Numbered from the stretch's first letter, positions 28,433 through 36,691 are shown. The stretch: DNA of 64,000 bases from Leptolyngbya iicbica LK (GCF_004212215.1 NZ_QVFV01000001.1:380811-444810), one strand, 5' to 3'. The notes: generated from the sequence alone by a model not told the origin. Translations and numbers: made by a program.

Positions 28433-28912
28433 TTAAAGCAGCGGCTGCAGGCGTTCGACGAGCACTGACTTAGGCACTTTGCCGACAAAGGTTTCGGTGA
28501 TCGCACCATCGCTTTGGCGCAGCACCAGATGCGGCACGCCCGTCACATTGAACTGCTGTACCTGCTCGCGCCATTGAGGATCATCGATATCCAACATGAC
28601 GAAGTTGAGCGCCGCCCCATAGTCTTGATGGATGGCTTGCAACGTGGGGGCCATGCCCTGACAGGTGGTACACCAGTCGGCATAAAACTCGATTAAGGTC
28701 GGTTTGCCGTTGGCGATCGCCGTTTCGTAAGGCGTCGCAGTTTGGGCACTGGCTTTGAGCGTCATCAAGCCCGATACCGGCGAAAGACTCTGCGCCCCGG
28801 TAACCGGACGGGTGAGCCAAAACGCCGCGATCGCAAAGGTGGCGATGAGGGCGATCGCCCACAGGCTGCGGCGATTGACGTCTGAAGTGGCAGAAATACG
28901 ATTCACGGTCAT
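28433..28912 (-). CDS. Membrane-anchored thioredoxin (TxlA/HCF164-like)
   Basis: The 159-residue protein has an N-terminal membrane anchor (about 17-34, LWAIALIATFAIAAFWL), then a thioredoxin domain with the active site WCTTC and cis-Pro in VTGVPHLVLR. TLIEFYADWCTTCQGMAP is the family core. This matches TxlA of cyanobacteria and HCF164 of chloroplasts, a lumen-facing thiol reductase that keeps apocytochrome c haem-binding Cys reduced. That role fits the multihaem cytochrome and CcsA/ResB-type genes nearby. It starts the run of two small proteins and ChaN, 107 bases after the globin gene. Confidence 0.92.
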   Translation of the reverse strand: MTVNRISATSDVNRRSLWAIALIATFAIAAFWLTRPVTGAQSLSPVSGLMTLKASAQTATPYETAIANGKPTLIEFYADWCTTCQGMAPTLQAIHQDYGAALNFVMLDIDDPQWREQVQQFNVTGVPHLVLRQSDGAITETFVGKVPKSVLVERLQPLL

Positions 28913-29019
28913 AGGTTTGGGTAGAACGATGAATGCAGAATTTAAGTCAAGCGATCGCGGGATTCCGCCCCGTCACCAGACGTCCCTGGCAACTGTCTAC
29001 AGCAACATCCTGGTTGCAA

Positions 29020-29550
29020 TTACTCTTGGGTGCCGTACTTAAAGTGGGTGGTCGATTCGACTAACTTGCGCAGGGTCGGACTCGACTCACCGTACAAATC
29101 TAGCCACTCGTAAAAGGTCAATTCCCCATCCAGCAAATCTTCCGAGTGCGCAGCCCCCTGCTGCATGATGTCGCTAATGGTGCGATACGCCCCCATCCAC
29201 GCCTGAGCTACCTCTGGCGTCCAGTCTGAGCCTAAAAAGTCTTCAAACGCTTCCAGCAACGCTTGCCCCACATAGGGATAGTGCTCGGCCATCGTCCCTT
29301 TGGTCACGTGATAAGCGCCCAAACCTTGCAGGGCATGGCCTAACGCATCTGGATTGTGCAAATTTTCGACAATCAGTGCCAGCGAAGCGACGAGCTTCTT
29401 TTCCATCAGCTCCAAACTGAGGTCGCCAAACAGGGGCTCAATATCCGGGTGCTTAGCAAACAAATGCTGATGAAAGCAGTTCGAAAACGCCATCGCATTC
29501 GGTTTGACTTTGGCAAAGCTGTCTTCCAGCAAACGAATCTGGTCGGTCAT
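29020..29550 (-). CDS. Single-domain globin
   Basis: This is a 176-residue protein with a globin fold like the haem domain of flavohaemoglobins. It has LLEDSFAKVKPNAMAFSNCFH (A helix), SLALIVENLHNPDALGHALQGLG, then the proximal-His region with His81 in AYHVTKGTMAEHYPYVG and LLEAFEDFLGSDWTPEVAQAW. No FAD/NAD reductase domain, signal peptide or membrane segment is present. A C-terminal extension (about 140-176, DGELTFYEWLDLYGESS) lies beyond the globin core. It is related to, but clearly diverged from, the two globin domains of the 33144-34142 gene in the same cluster. Binding of O2, NO or CO is expected; the partner reductase is not visible. Confidence 0.93.
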   Translation of the reverse strand: MTDQIRLLEDSFAKVKPNAMAFSNCFHQHLFAKHPDIEPLFGDLSLELMEKKLVASLALIVENLHNPDALGHALQGLGAYHVTKGTMAEHYPYVGQALLEAFEDFLGSDWTPEVAQAWMGAYRTISDIMQQGAAHSEDLLDGELTFYEWLDLYGESSPTLRKLVESTTHFKYGTQE

Positions 29551-29642
29551 GAGATTTTAGTCGTAGTACGCCAGGATGATTTGCGATACCCACCGCTCAA
29601 CGCGGTTGCCTAACCACTGCAAAAAAGTCGTCATGGAAGTCA

Positions 29643-30374
29643 CTAGTAGTAATAAGCCAGAGCAATATGAAACACGAGCATGACGACGAAAACCGCGACA
29701 AAAAAGATATGACTGGTGAGCCAGACCGCTCGTAAGCCACGAATCAGAGGGCCTTTGGTGAGCACGGTGCCGGAACCCGGCAATTTGCCAAAGTAACTGC
29801 GGGTGGATTCTAAAACGCCTGTTTCAGCCACAACTCCCACTAACGCGGTCAGGGTGGTGGCAAAAAAGACCCAAAGAAACACGGCGTTAAAGTTGAGGCC
29901 ATTGGCTCCCAGGGTGTGGATGAGCACGACCGCCAGCAAGCCAACCCCCGCAAAGATGTGCAGGCTGCGCCATAGCATCATCGACCCTGGTAGTTTGATA
30001 CTGGCGATCCAACCCCGGCCGCGTTTACGCACGGTGAGCAACATCTCTAGAACGACAAACAGGAGGGTGGCATAGCCGGTGCTCTGTTTGTACAGTTCCC
30101 CGCGAATGAACTGATGCAGGTCGAAAGACTGCGATCGCAACCAATCAAAATAGGCATCACTCAACGCAAAGGGCACCAACAAGGCCGCCGTCAATAGCGT
30201 CAACCCAATTAAGACTTTGAATCCAGGCTGAATACCTCGAGGCCGCATCGGTTTGCGCCGTTGGGGAGCGATCGCTGCAGCCGGACTGGCGAGGTCATCC
30301 CCAGTATTAGAACTGGTCGCCGCCGACAGTTGCGCCGTGTCAGCGATGTCGCGGGAGTGAGAAGGCTTGCTCAT
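29643..30374 (-). CDS. Four-histidine membrane cytochrome b-like protein
   Basis: The 243-residue protein has a basic 50-residue N-terminus and five probable membrane segments (about 53-71, 100-115, 136-155, 163-183, 217-240). His139 and His153 lie in one helix and His222 and His236 in another, each pair 14 residues apart: the pattern of a b-type cytochrome with two stacked haems across the membrane. It has LHIFAGVGLLAVVLIH and SHIFFVAVFVVMLVFH. It is shorter than cytochrome b6 and lacks its quinone motifs. It could move electrons between the quinone pool and the exported cytochromes of the cluster. Gene order places it between the Tll0287-like and single-globin genes. Confidence 0.8.
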   Translation of the reverse strand: MSKPSHSRDIADTAQLSAATSSNTGDDLASPAAAIAPQRRKPMRPRGIQPGFKVLIGLTLLTAALLVPFALSDAYFDWLRSQSFDLHQFIRGELYKQSTGYATLLFVVLEMLLTVRKRGRGWIASIKLPGSMMLWRSLHIFAGVGLLAVVLIHTLGANGLNFNAVFLWVFFATTLTALVGVVAETGVLESTRSYFGKLPGSGTVLTKGPLIRGLRAVWLTSHIFFVAVFVVMLVFHIALAYYY

Positions 30375-30898
30375 GACTTAAGAGATAAAAAAGCAATAGA
30401 AAAGCGGGATAGCGAGGTCATCGGTCGTTGGTCAATAGCCCCAAAGCATAGACCCCAGAAAACTGAAGAAAACCTTAAGTCCCTTGGCGACTATATCGAC
30501 AGGTGGAACCCGGAATTGCTAACTGTGAACCTCATCACTATCCGTTGTGGTCATATAACAGTCCGCAGTAAGTACCAACAGGCAAGGGGCTTAAGCCCCT
30601 TGTTCAGCAGCATGGGGATGTACGGAGCTATTTACGCGGCGCTATACGAAGTCATGTCTCAAGAACAGCAATAACTGCTAACTGGCCCAGGGAGGTAGAG
30701 AAGGGAGGTGGTGACTCCCCCCTCTAGTTGGCTTCACTAGGAGATGTGAAGTGCTAGTTCCCAGGTAACTAGCGTCAGCGGTGATTTACCCATTGAGTAA
30801 ATGCACCATTCGCTTTTGGGGAACAACTGACCGCTCATTGCGAATCGGCCCGTTTTTGACCACCAGACTCCCCAAAAATCCCGATTAGCAATTAGCGC
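30375..30898. other. Structured spacer: four inverted repeats in 220 bp
   Basis: Four stem-loops occur in a row: 30583-30602 (perfect 20-bp palindrome CAAGGGGCTT/AAGCCCCTTG), 30696-30726 (TAGAG plus GGGAG stems with a 2x2 internal loop), 30753-30773 (GCTAGTT-N7-AACTAGC) and 30784-30802 (ATTTAC-N7-GTAAAT). The first belongs to a repeat shared with 39.4-39.6 kb. The rest may be terminators, an mRNA-stabilising structure or a small RNA. No reading frame of note is present. Confidence 0.55.
30562..30651. repeat. Dispersed repeat, family B, intact copy
   Basis: From TCCGCAGTAAG through the 20-bp palindrome to ACGGAGCTATTTACGCGGCGC it resembles the two halves of a copy at 39404-39612: TCCGCAGT at the left, AGCCCCT in the middle, and ACGGAGC-ATCTGCGCAACGCTATACGA at the right. 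Confidence 0.55.
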
Positions 30899-31549
30899 TT
30901 AAGCGCCTGCCAGGGGAATGTTGATTACCACGCCACCCATGACGTCATCAACGACAAACTGCTTGTCGGGATAGCGCTCCAGGTGGACGGGGTGAGTATT
31001 GTGGCAAGACGCACAAGCTTCTGCCACGGCGATGTCGGGATACATGGCCGAGAAATACTGCTGACCCCCAATTTCTTGGTAATCTTTCACCGGCTCACCA
31101 GTCTCGATCATGGTATTGACAGCCGTTTCCTCAAATTCTCCTTTAGGTGCATGGCTATCGTTGATATACCAAGGAGAAATCAGGTTATAGGTGAAATACC
31201 CTTTTTCGTTGGCAATCTCAGAACCCAGGCGGAACATTTGAGCAGGCAACGGAATCCCTGAGCCTTGCTGCCAAGCTTCTGTTGCCTCAACGGGCACGAC
31301 ACCATCAGGATTTTCCTTACCTTCAAGGACGTTAACGCGGCTCACCACATGGCGAGTGTAAGCAGTCCGGTCAGCTTCCATGACCGTATGAATGTAATCA
31401 GCCACCAACTCAGGGGCAATGCCTGCAGAAGCGGTAGCAGTAGTACCGCCGCCACAAGCAACAGCAGTGACAGCCACCGCCATAATGATTGCGATGAAAG
31501 CCACTACGCGCAGGCGCAGGGTATTCATCCATTTTCCTACGAGTGTCAT
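30899..31549 (-). CDS. Tll0287-like (DUF3365) monohaem lipoprotein
   Basis: The 216-residue protein has a membrane signal ending in the lipobox VTAVAC (Cys32), so it is lipid-anchored on the lumen or periplasmic side. The rest is a Tll0287-like/DUF3365 domain: PELVADYIHTVMEADRTAYTRHVV, YFTYNLISPWYINDSHAP and, near the end, one haem site CASCH (Cys179-His183) in AEACASCHNTHPVH. The fold is known from a Thermosynechococcus haem protein and from sensor ectodomains. Its partner is unknown; the cluster suggests an electron carrier or redox sensor. The ATG at 31549 follows GGAGA. The hexahaem gene is 113 bases upstream. Confidence 0.92.
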   Translation of the reverse strand: MTLVGKWMNTLRLRVVAFIAIIMAVAVTAVACGGGTTATASAGIAPELVADYIHTVMEADRTAYTRHVVSRVNVLEGKENPDGVVPVEATEAWQQGSGIPLPAQMFRLGSEIANEKGYFTYNLISPWYINDSHAPKGEFEETAVNTMIETGEPVKDYQEIGGQQYFSAMYPDIAVAEACASCHNTHPVHLERYPDKQFVVDDVMGGVVINIPLAGA

Positions 31550-31662
31550 TTGACTTGTCTCCTCTGTTTAGAAATCAGCAAACGGATTTGCGAACGTTAC
31601 GTGATCGTGATGTGGGGTGTGAAATTGTTCGTGGGATACGAACGCTGGATTTGACGATCGCC

Positions 31663-32475
31663 CTAACCATCCCCTTGATCGGTGCGTCGCGATTCAAAGT
31701 CGCGCACCAGCTCAAAGGTTTCCATGGCCAAGGTCGGGGGGGCATCAAAGTTGGCCTCCACCAAGTCATCGTCAAAAATGCTGTTGTAGCTGTACTCCAT
31801 GCCGTGGCAGTTCATACACACGTCTTTGACCATGCGATCGCGGGGCAATAACGTGTACGTGTTGTTGTGATTGACCAGCGTCACCGCATTGTCGCCAGAG
31901 CCGGTCTGATGACGCGGCAGGTGACAGGTCGCACAACTGACCGAACTAGCCGAAGGGCGAGGTAAATCGCGATCGGCGGCAAAGAGCTCAGCATGGCGCG
32001 AGTTGCCATAGTTCAAGGAATGATTGTCGCTGTGGCAGCTCAGACAAGAATCGACCGCCGCTTGCACCGTGTTCACCGAGTGCACGTCATGACAGCTATT
32101 ACAGGTCATTTGTCGATTCATCGCGTCCGGCTGCATCGGGAGTCGAGCCATTGCGGGCGTGAGGGGTGTCTGCCCTTCCAACATCCGAATGCCGTGCTGA
32201 CCGAGTAAGAAGGTATCAACATCCTGCTCGTGGCAGGTCTGGCAGCTTTCGATCCCGGGCTGCGCCACAAATTCCTTCGTCTCCTTGGATTCATGACAAC
32301 TCGAACAATTGATTTCGTTAAAAGCGTGGGCACTGGTTTGCCACAGCTGAGTGGCTTCATCAATCTGGGCCTGATCGACTGGATTGGCCCAAGCTGGTGC
32401 GCCCCAACCCCAGGTGAGCCCCGCCACCATGCCAACGATGATCGCCAGGCGGCCCAATGAGAGCATCAGAGTCAT
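31663..32475 (-). CDS. Exported hexahaem cytochrome c
   Basis: The 270-residue protein has a signal peptide cleaved after AWA (residue 30) and six CxxCH sites (Cys57, 78, 125, 144, 181 and 220). Extra His residues (QHG, NHSLNYGNSRHAELF, PRHQ, NHNN) can supply distal haem ligands. The CQTCHEQDVDTFLLGQHG stretch resembles the MtrA/DmsE type of multihaem electron conduits. No CxxCK site or NrfA-type catalytic motif is seen, so it looks like a wire, not a nitrite reductase. Its ATG overlaps the stop of the pentahaem gene by four bases (ATGA), and GGGAGGTGGG precedes it: coupled translation and a working pair. It should be soluble in the periplasm or lumen. Confidence 0.95.
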   Translation of the reverse strand: MTLMLSLGRLAIIVGMVAGLTWGWGAPAWANPVDQAQIDEATQLWQTSAHAFNEINCSSCHESKETKEFVAQPGIESCQTCHEQDVDTFLLGQHGIRMLEGQTPLTPAMARLPMQPDAMNRQMTCNSCHDVHSVNTVQAAVDSCLSCHSDNHSLNYGNSRHAELFAADRDLPRPSASSVSCATCHLPRHQTGSGDNAVTLVNHNNTYTLLPRDRMVKDVCMNCHGMEYSYNSIFDDDLVEANFDAPPTLAMETFELVRDFESRRTDQGDG

Positions 32476-33116
32476 GTCCCACCTCCCAAAAACTCTTGGG
32501 TGAGGTCAGGAGTCGGAGCCGTCTCTAACTTGGTAAACACAGTGCGATCGGGGAGCTGCTGCACGGGCAACATCGGCGGCTGATCGATGTTTTCAATCAA
32601 AAAGCCAGTCGATATTGAACGGTGATCGTGATAGTTATGACAACCCGCCGTCCAGCAGCCATCAGCGGCAAACCCGTCATGACTCTTGAGACCGCCCTCA
32701 ATAATCCCTTGGTGACAGTTCATACAGAGATCAGGCTGCAAATGCACTCCCCGCCCAAACATATGGACATGCTCGTTGTGGCAGGTCGTGCAAGTCAGCG
32801 CCTCGATTTTCTCCAGTTCTCCGGCCCACCGGGGGTCCCGAAATTTGCTGGCCCCATGCTTGTCTTCAGCCATCTCCGCTTCGTGACAGCGCATACAAGT
32901 TTCGTTGCTCACCGGCTTGAATCCCTCATGGCAAGAAGCACAAGAAGTTTCAAAGATGTAATGGCCGACCGAAGTCTCTCCAGGTAAAAAGACCTGCTTG
33001 TTATCCAGCGCAAAGGCTGCTCCAAACCAGGCCACCAGGCCAATACACACCAGGACGATCGCGGTTTTCAAATTCAGCCAAGACCGCCATCTAAATATTT
33101 GGCTTCTCAACGCCAT
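32472..33116 (-). CDS. Membrane-anchored pentahaem cytochrome c with a CX4CH site
   Basis: The 214-residue protein starts with a basic stretch and one membrane helix (about 18-37), like NapC/NrfH-type anchors. It has four standard CxxCH sites (Cys59, 74, 109, 131) and one CX4CH site (Cys154-His160, CWTAGCH), a spacing known from cytochromes c3 and related multihaem proteins. His residues HVH, HDHR and KSHDG can be distal ligands. The haem domain faces the lumen or periplasm. It is 27 bases after the double-globin gene and overlaps the hexahaem gene by four bases. It probably takes electrons at the membrane and hands them to the hexahaem protein. Confidence 0.93.
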   Translation of the reverse strand: MALRSQIFRWRSWLNLKTAIVLVCIGLVAWFGAAFALDNKQVFLPGETSVGHYIFETSCASCHEGFKPVSNETCMRCHEAEMAEDKHGASKFRDPRWAGELEKIEALTCTTCHNEHVHMFGRGVHLQPDLCMNCHQGIIEGGLKSHDGFAADGCWTAGCHNYHDHRSISTGFLIENIDQPPMLPVQQLPDRTVFTKLETAPTPDLTQEFLGGGT

Positions 33117-33143
33117 CGATCTTGCTCCGTGCAGTCTCCAGCG

Positions 33144-34142
33144 TTAAACCAACAAAAATAGGACGATTAGCGCAATGGCCCCACCGCCAATGACCCCCGC
33201 GGCAGCGCCGGTGCTGATATTGCTCTCCGGGGCTTCCACGGTGGCCACTGAGTCCAGCTGCACATCCGCCTGGTTGTAGTCGGCTCCCTTCAGCATCACT
33301 TCGGTAATCAGCCCGTAGGCATCAATCCAAGCCTGCTTGACTTCAGCCGTCCAGTCATTGCCGAGAAACTGTTCAAAGGTTTTGAGCAAGGAATTACCCA
33401 CGAGCGGATAGTGCTCCGGTAAAGCGCCATACTTGACATGACGAGCGCCCAAGCCTTCCAACGCTCCGGTCAGCTTGCCAGGGTCGCGCAGGTTTTCCAC
33501 TACAAAAACGAGAGAATCCAGCAGCATTCTTTGCTGCTTGGCCATGTTGGTGTGCGTGAATAAAGGCTTAGCAGCAGGATAGTCGGTGAATAAGTTGCCG
33601 TAGAATCCCTCAACAAACTCATTTGCCCGGGGAGCGACCTTGCCGAAGCTTTCTTCCAAAAGCTGAATCTTGAGCCCCGTAGCTTCATCTACCTCAGCGG
33701 CTGAGGACTCGAGCTGAACGGCCGCTTGGTCATAATCAGCCCCTTCGAGCATGACTTCAGTAATGACGCCGTAGGCATCAACCCAAGCCTGCTTGGTTTC
33801 AGGAGTCCAGTCTTCTCCCAGATACTGCTCAAAGGTCTTTAGCAGTGAGCTGCCCACCAGAGGATAATGCTCTGGCAGCGCCCCGTACTTGACGTGACGG
33901 GCTCCCAAGCCCTTGAGCGCACCGGTCAGTTCACCGGGTCGGCGCAGGTTTTCGACCACAAACACGAGTGATTTGAGCAACTTGCCGCCCTGCTCTTCCA
34001 TGTTGGAATTGGCAAATAGGGGCTTGGCCGCAGGGTAATCGGTAAAGAGGTTGCCATAAAAACTTGCGACAAACTCATTAGCTTGCGGTTTGACTTTCTC
34101 GAAACTGTTTTCTAAAAGTTCAACTTGCAACTCATTCGCCAT
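33144..34142 (-). CDS. Tandem double globin with C-terminal membrane anchor
   Basis: The 332-residue protein contains two globin domains (about 5-140 and 157-292), very similar to each other. Both carry GLGARHVKYGALPEHYPLVG, with proximal His83 and His235. After a short linker comes one hydrophobic segment at the C-terminus (about 311-332, GAAAGVIGGGAIALIVLFLLV). There is no N-terminal signal, so the globins should lie in the cytoplasm, tail-anchored to a membrane. No reductase domain is present. It is first in the minus-strand run that continues with two multihaem cytochromes 27 bases downstream. Electron exchange with them would have to cross the membrane, perhaps through the cytochrome b-like protein. 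Such an arrangement is unfamiliar to me. Confidence 0.93.
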   Translation of the reverse strand: MANELQVELLENSFEKVKPQANEFVASFYGNLFTDYPAAKPLFANSNMEEQGGKLLKSLVFVVENLRRPGELTGALKGLGARHVKYGALPEHYPLVGSSLLKTFEQYLGEDWTPETKQAWVDAYGVITEVMLEGADYDQAAVQLESSAAEVDEATGLKIQLLEESFGKVAPRANEFVEGFYGNLFTDYPAAKPLFTHTNMAKQQRMLLDSLVFVVENLRDPGKLTGALEGLGARHVKYGALPEHYPLVGNSLLKTFEQFLGNDWTAEVKQAWIDAYGLITEVMLKGADYNQADVQLDSVATVEAPESNISTGAAAGVIGGGAIALIVLFLLV

Positions 34143-34518
34143 TAATTTTCTCCAACTCTCCTAGCTTGGACAATTAAACAAGAACAGACAGGAATCAAAA
34201 CTCGAAACTCTTTGAAGACAGGCAACCTTATCGGCCAGAAATGACCGGAAGCTCAAAAACCTTAAAGGACTTTTACCTGACTAAAAGCCATCGATCTAAA
34301 TTCCTAATTTTCAGACATCTTGCGAAAAAGACAGCTGCCGCAATCATTACCACCTGCCTCACAAACTCGAGCGAAGCCAACCAACTACTCAGTTCCAGAG
34401 ACGTCAATAAATTGACAAGTGGTTAGCGGTCTCCACTTGAATGCACTGACCCTAGTGGAAGTCAAAGGTGATTTTTTGTAACAAGAACAACTAAACATAA
34501 ATTCGTTATTCACCTTTC

Positions 34519-34533
34519 GCATTGAATCAATGC
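34519..34533. promoter_or_regulatory. Palindrome GCATTGA-A-TCAATGC
   Basis: Perfect 7+1+7 inverted repeat midway in the divergent spacer. The half sites resemble FNR halves (TTGA/TCAA), but the spacing is one base, not the six of an FNR box, so the binding protein is unknown. Confidence 0.4.
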
Positions 34534-34786
34534 ACTTTCGCCATATTCACTCAACCAGGCTCTATGACTCAGGAAATCGGCATGCGAATGAGCCTGTGCA
34601 TGGGCTTTTGAGGCGAAAGTCTGAGCGAGCAAGAATGATTAAGGGAATCGAGAATTTCTAGGGACGGCAATTTTATCAATGTGACAGCAAATTTAATGGC
34701 TGAGATTGAACAGAGATTAAGTCAACAAGAGTCCATGCATTTATTGCGCTTATTCAATGTAAAAATTGCATTGACTGATGTTTTCG

Positions 34787-34800
34787 GTAGTTGCGAATAC
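34787..34800. promoter_or_regulatory. NtcA-like site GTA-N8-TAC upstream of the ResB-like gene
   Basis: The match to the NtcA core is exact (GTA GTTGCGAA TAC), 74 bases before the start codon. A clear -10 box at the usual 22-base distance is lacking (TATGTA lies 27 bases away), and such cores occur by chance every few kb. Confidence 0.3.
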
Positions 34801-34873
34801 AGAAGCGATCGCTGCCCTCGTTGAGGCTATGTAGCAACTTCTTTGTGATGGTTTTGCTCTGCTAGATTTTGCT

Positions 34874-36691
34874 ATGGAATCTAAAATTTTCCGGTTTTTA
34901 GGCTCAATTCGACTGGCAGTGCCATTGTTAGTCGCGATCGCAATCATTTTGATTGGGGCGACTTTTTATGAGTCCGAAGTGGGCTCAGCGACAGTCCAGC
35001 GGGAGATCTATAAAAGCGCTTGGTTTGGCGCTTTAATGTTTCTACTGGCGGTGAATTTAGGCATTTCAACCCTCAGTCGCTTTCCCTGGAAAGGGCCGCG
35101 AAAAATCGGTTTTGCTTTAACCCACTGGGGATTGATTGTGATCATTGCCGGATCGGCAGCAGTCATTCACCTCAGCACGGAAGGCATGTTGCTGGTGCGG
35201 ACTGACAGTGGCCCTGGCAGCCAAATTCGCGTTGAGGGCGACTTATTAGAGGTGGTGGCGCCTGACCAAACCCGGCAACAGACGGATATTTTCATCAAGT
35301 CCGACGGTTCGGTCTATCCTCGCCAGTTTGGGGGCCTGTCACTGCTGGGCTATAGCGATAACGCCATCAAGACGGTGCAGTTTACCAATGATGGCGCGGT
35401 CGAAAATCTGGCGGTGCAGGTGCAGTTGCAGAGCGATCGCATGGGGCAAACTCTGGAGCGATGGTTGGCCGTAGCGCCTGCGGCTTATAGCCAGATGGAC
35501 ATTGGCCCAGCTCACCTAGAGCTCTTTGAAGCGCGGGATGAAGCCGAGTTGCAGCAGCTATTGCAGGCCCCCGATGCAGAGCAGAGCCCCATGGGGACAT
35601 TGGCGATCAGCCAAATTGCGGGCCAAAGCCGAGATCGCGCCATTGATGTATCAAAAGCGTTAGGACAAACGCTGGCGTTAAGTCCTGACCTGTCTTTAAC
35701 CGTGGCTAACGTTTGGCCGGACTTTCGCCTGGGCAGCGACGGCCAGCCGACCTCCGCGTCGGATCAGTATCGGAATCCAGCCGTGCAGCTAGTGGTGACG
35801 CAAGGCGAACTGCAAGAACGGTGGTTTGTGTTTGGCAAAGCGGGGCTGCCGCCAGTGCGATCGGACGACCAGATTGCGTTAGCCCTCACTTATGAGCCGC
35901 CCGCCGCCACTCCGACGGATTACTTCCGACTGGTGGCCGCGCCTAATCATCAACTCTTTTACGCCGCCGCCTCTTCTAAAGGCTTTAAATCGGGTGAATT
36001 CTTGCCGGAGCAGTCGGTAACACCGGGCTGGGCCGACTTTGAGATTTCGCTGGCTCAACAGTTAGACCACGCCCAGGTGCAGCGTCAAATCGTGCCGGTG
36101 ATGCCAGTGGCTCAGGGGGCAGTGCCCGCAGAGGGGTCACCCGCCTTGCATGTGGCGACTGCCGACGGTCAAGATTTTTGGCTGCCCTGGGGCGAACCCA
36201 CCGAGTTAGATACGCCTAACGGTGAGTATTTTGCTGCGTTCACCCCGAAGCTGCTGGAACTGCCCTTTTACGTGAAGCTCAACGATTTCATTGTGGAACG
36301 GAACGAGGGCAGCGAGTCGGTGGCGATGTGGACGAGCGACATTACCCTATTTGACGCTCAGACGGATACGGCAGTGCAGCGATCAGTGTGGATGAATCAT
36401 CCCACCTGGTTCCGGGGGTGGAAGCTGGCCCAAGCGTCTTGGAATCCCGGCGATTTACAACAGTCCACTTTGCAACTCAAGCGCGAACCCTGGTGGGTGA
36501 CGGCACTGACCTGGACGGGGTCACTGCTCGTGGTGATCGGCATTGTGGTGATGTTCTACGGGCCGAGTCTGGTGAAGCGGTGGCGACGGTGGACGCGATC
36601 GCCCCAACCGGAGTCAGAACCAACTGTGGAGGAAAACTCTGGCGAAAAGGCCGTCGGCACGATTCCCATATTGGCGGTGTTTGGCAAGTAG
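34874..36691 (+). CDS. ResB/CcsB-like cytochrome c biogenesis protein
   Basis: The 605-residue protein has three N-terminal membrane helices (about 14-32, 52-70, 86-105), a large exported domain (about 110-545) and a fourth helix (about 550-572). The His of GFALTHWGLIVIIAGSAAVIH is the conserved membrane His of ResB. The exported domain is long, and its layout resembles the ResB half of the fused CcsBA synthases of Bacteroidetes and epsilon-proteobacteria more than the usual cyanobacterial Ccs1. With the CcsA-like protein 187 bases downstream it should export haem and attach it to CxxCH sites. The ATG at 34874 is the first. The nearby multihaem cytochromes are obvious clients. Confidence 0.85.
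   Translation: MESKIFRFLGSIRLAVPLLVAIAIILIGATFYESEVGSATVQREIYKSAWFGALMFLLAVNLGISTLSRFPWKGPRKIGFALTHWGLIVIIAGSAAVIHLSTEGMLLVRTDSGPGSQIRVEGDLLEVVAPDQTRQQTDIFIKSDGSVYPRQFGGLSLLGYSDNAIKTVQFTNDGAVENLAVQVQLQSDRMGQTLERWLAVAPAAYSQMDIGPAHLELFEARDEAELQQLLQAPDAEQSPMGTLAISQIAGQSRDRAIDVSKALGQTLALSPDLSLTVANVWPDFRLGSDGQPTSASDQYRNPAVQLVVTQGELQERWFVFGKAGLPPVRSDDQIALALTYEPPAATPTDYFRLVAAPNHQLFYAAASSKGFKSGEFLPEQSVTPGWADFEISLAQQLDHAQVQRQIVPVMPVAQGAVPAEGSPALHVATADGQDFWLPWGEPTELDTPNGEYFAAFTPKLLELPFYVKLNDFIVERNEGSESVAMWTSDITLFDAQTDTAVQRSVWMNHPTWFRGWKLAQASWNPGDLQQSTLQLKREPWWVTALTWTGSLLVVIGIVVMFYGPSLVKRWRRWTRSPQPESEPTVEENSGEKAVGTIPILAVFGK

Larger units (their letters stand above)
34143..34873. other. 731-bp divergent promoter region of the haem cluster
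   Basis: It separates the double-globin operon (minus) and the cytochrome c synthase genes (plus). It contains a 15-bp palindrome (34519-34533) and a GTA-N8-TAC site (34787-34800). Short frames in it are not protein-like. Confidence 0.6.

Noticed and set aside
31663..33116. Reading the cytochrome pair as an NrfHA ammonia-forming nitrite reductase
   Set aside because: No CxxCK catalytic haem site is present and the second protein does not show NrfA motifs, so I do not name them so.
34519..34533. FNR box
   Set aside because: The half sites TTGA and TCAA are one base apart, not six, so it cannot be a standard FNR or CRP site.
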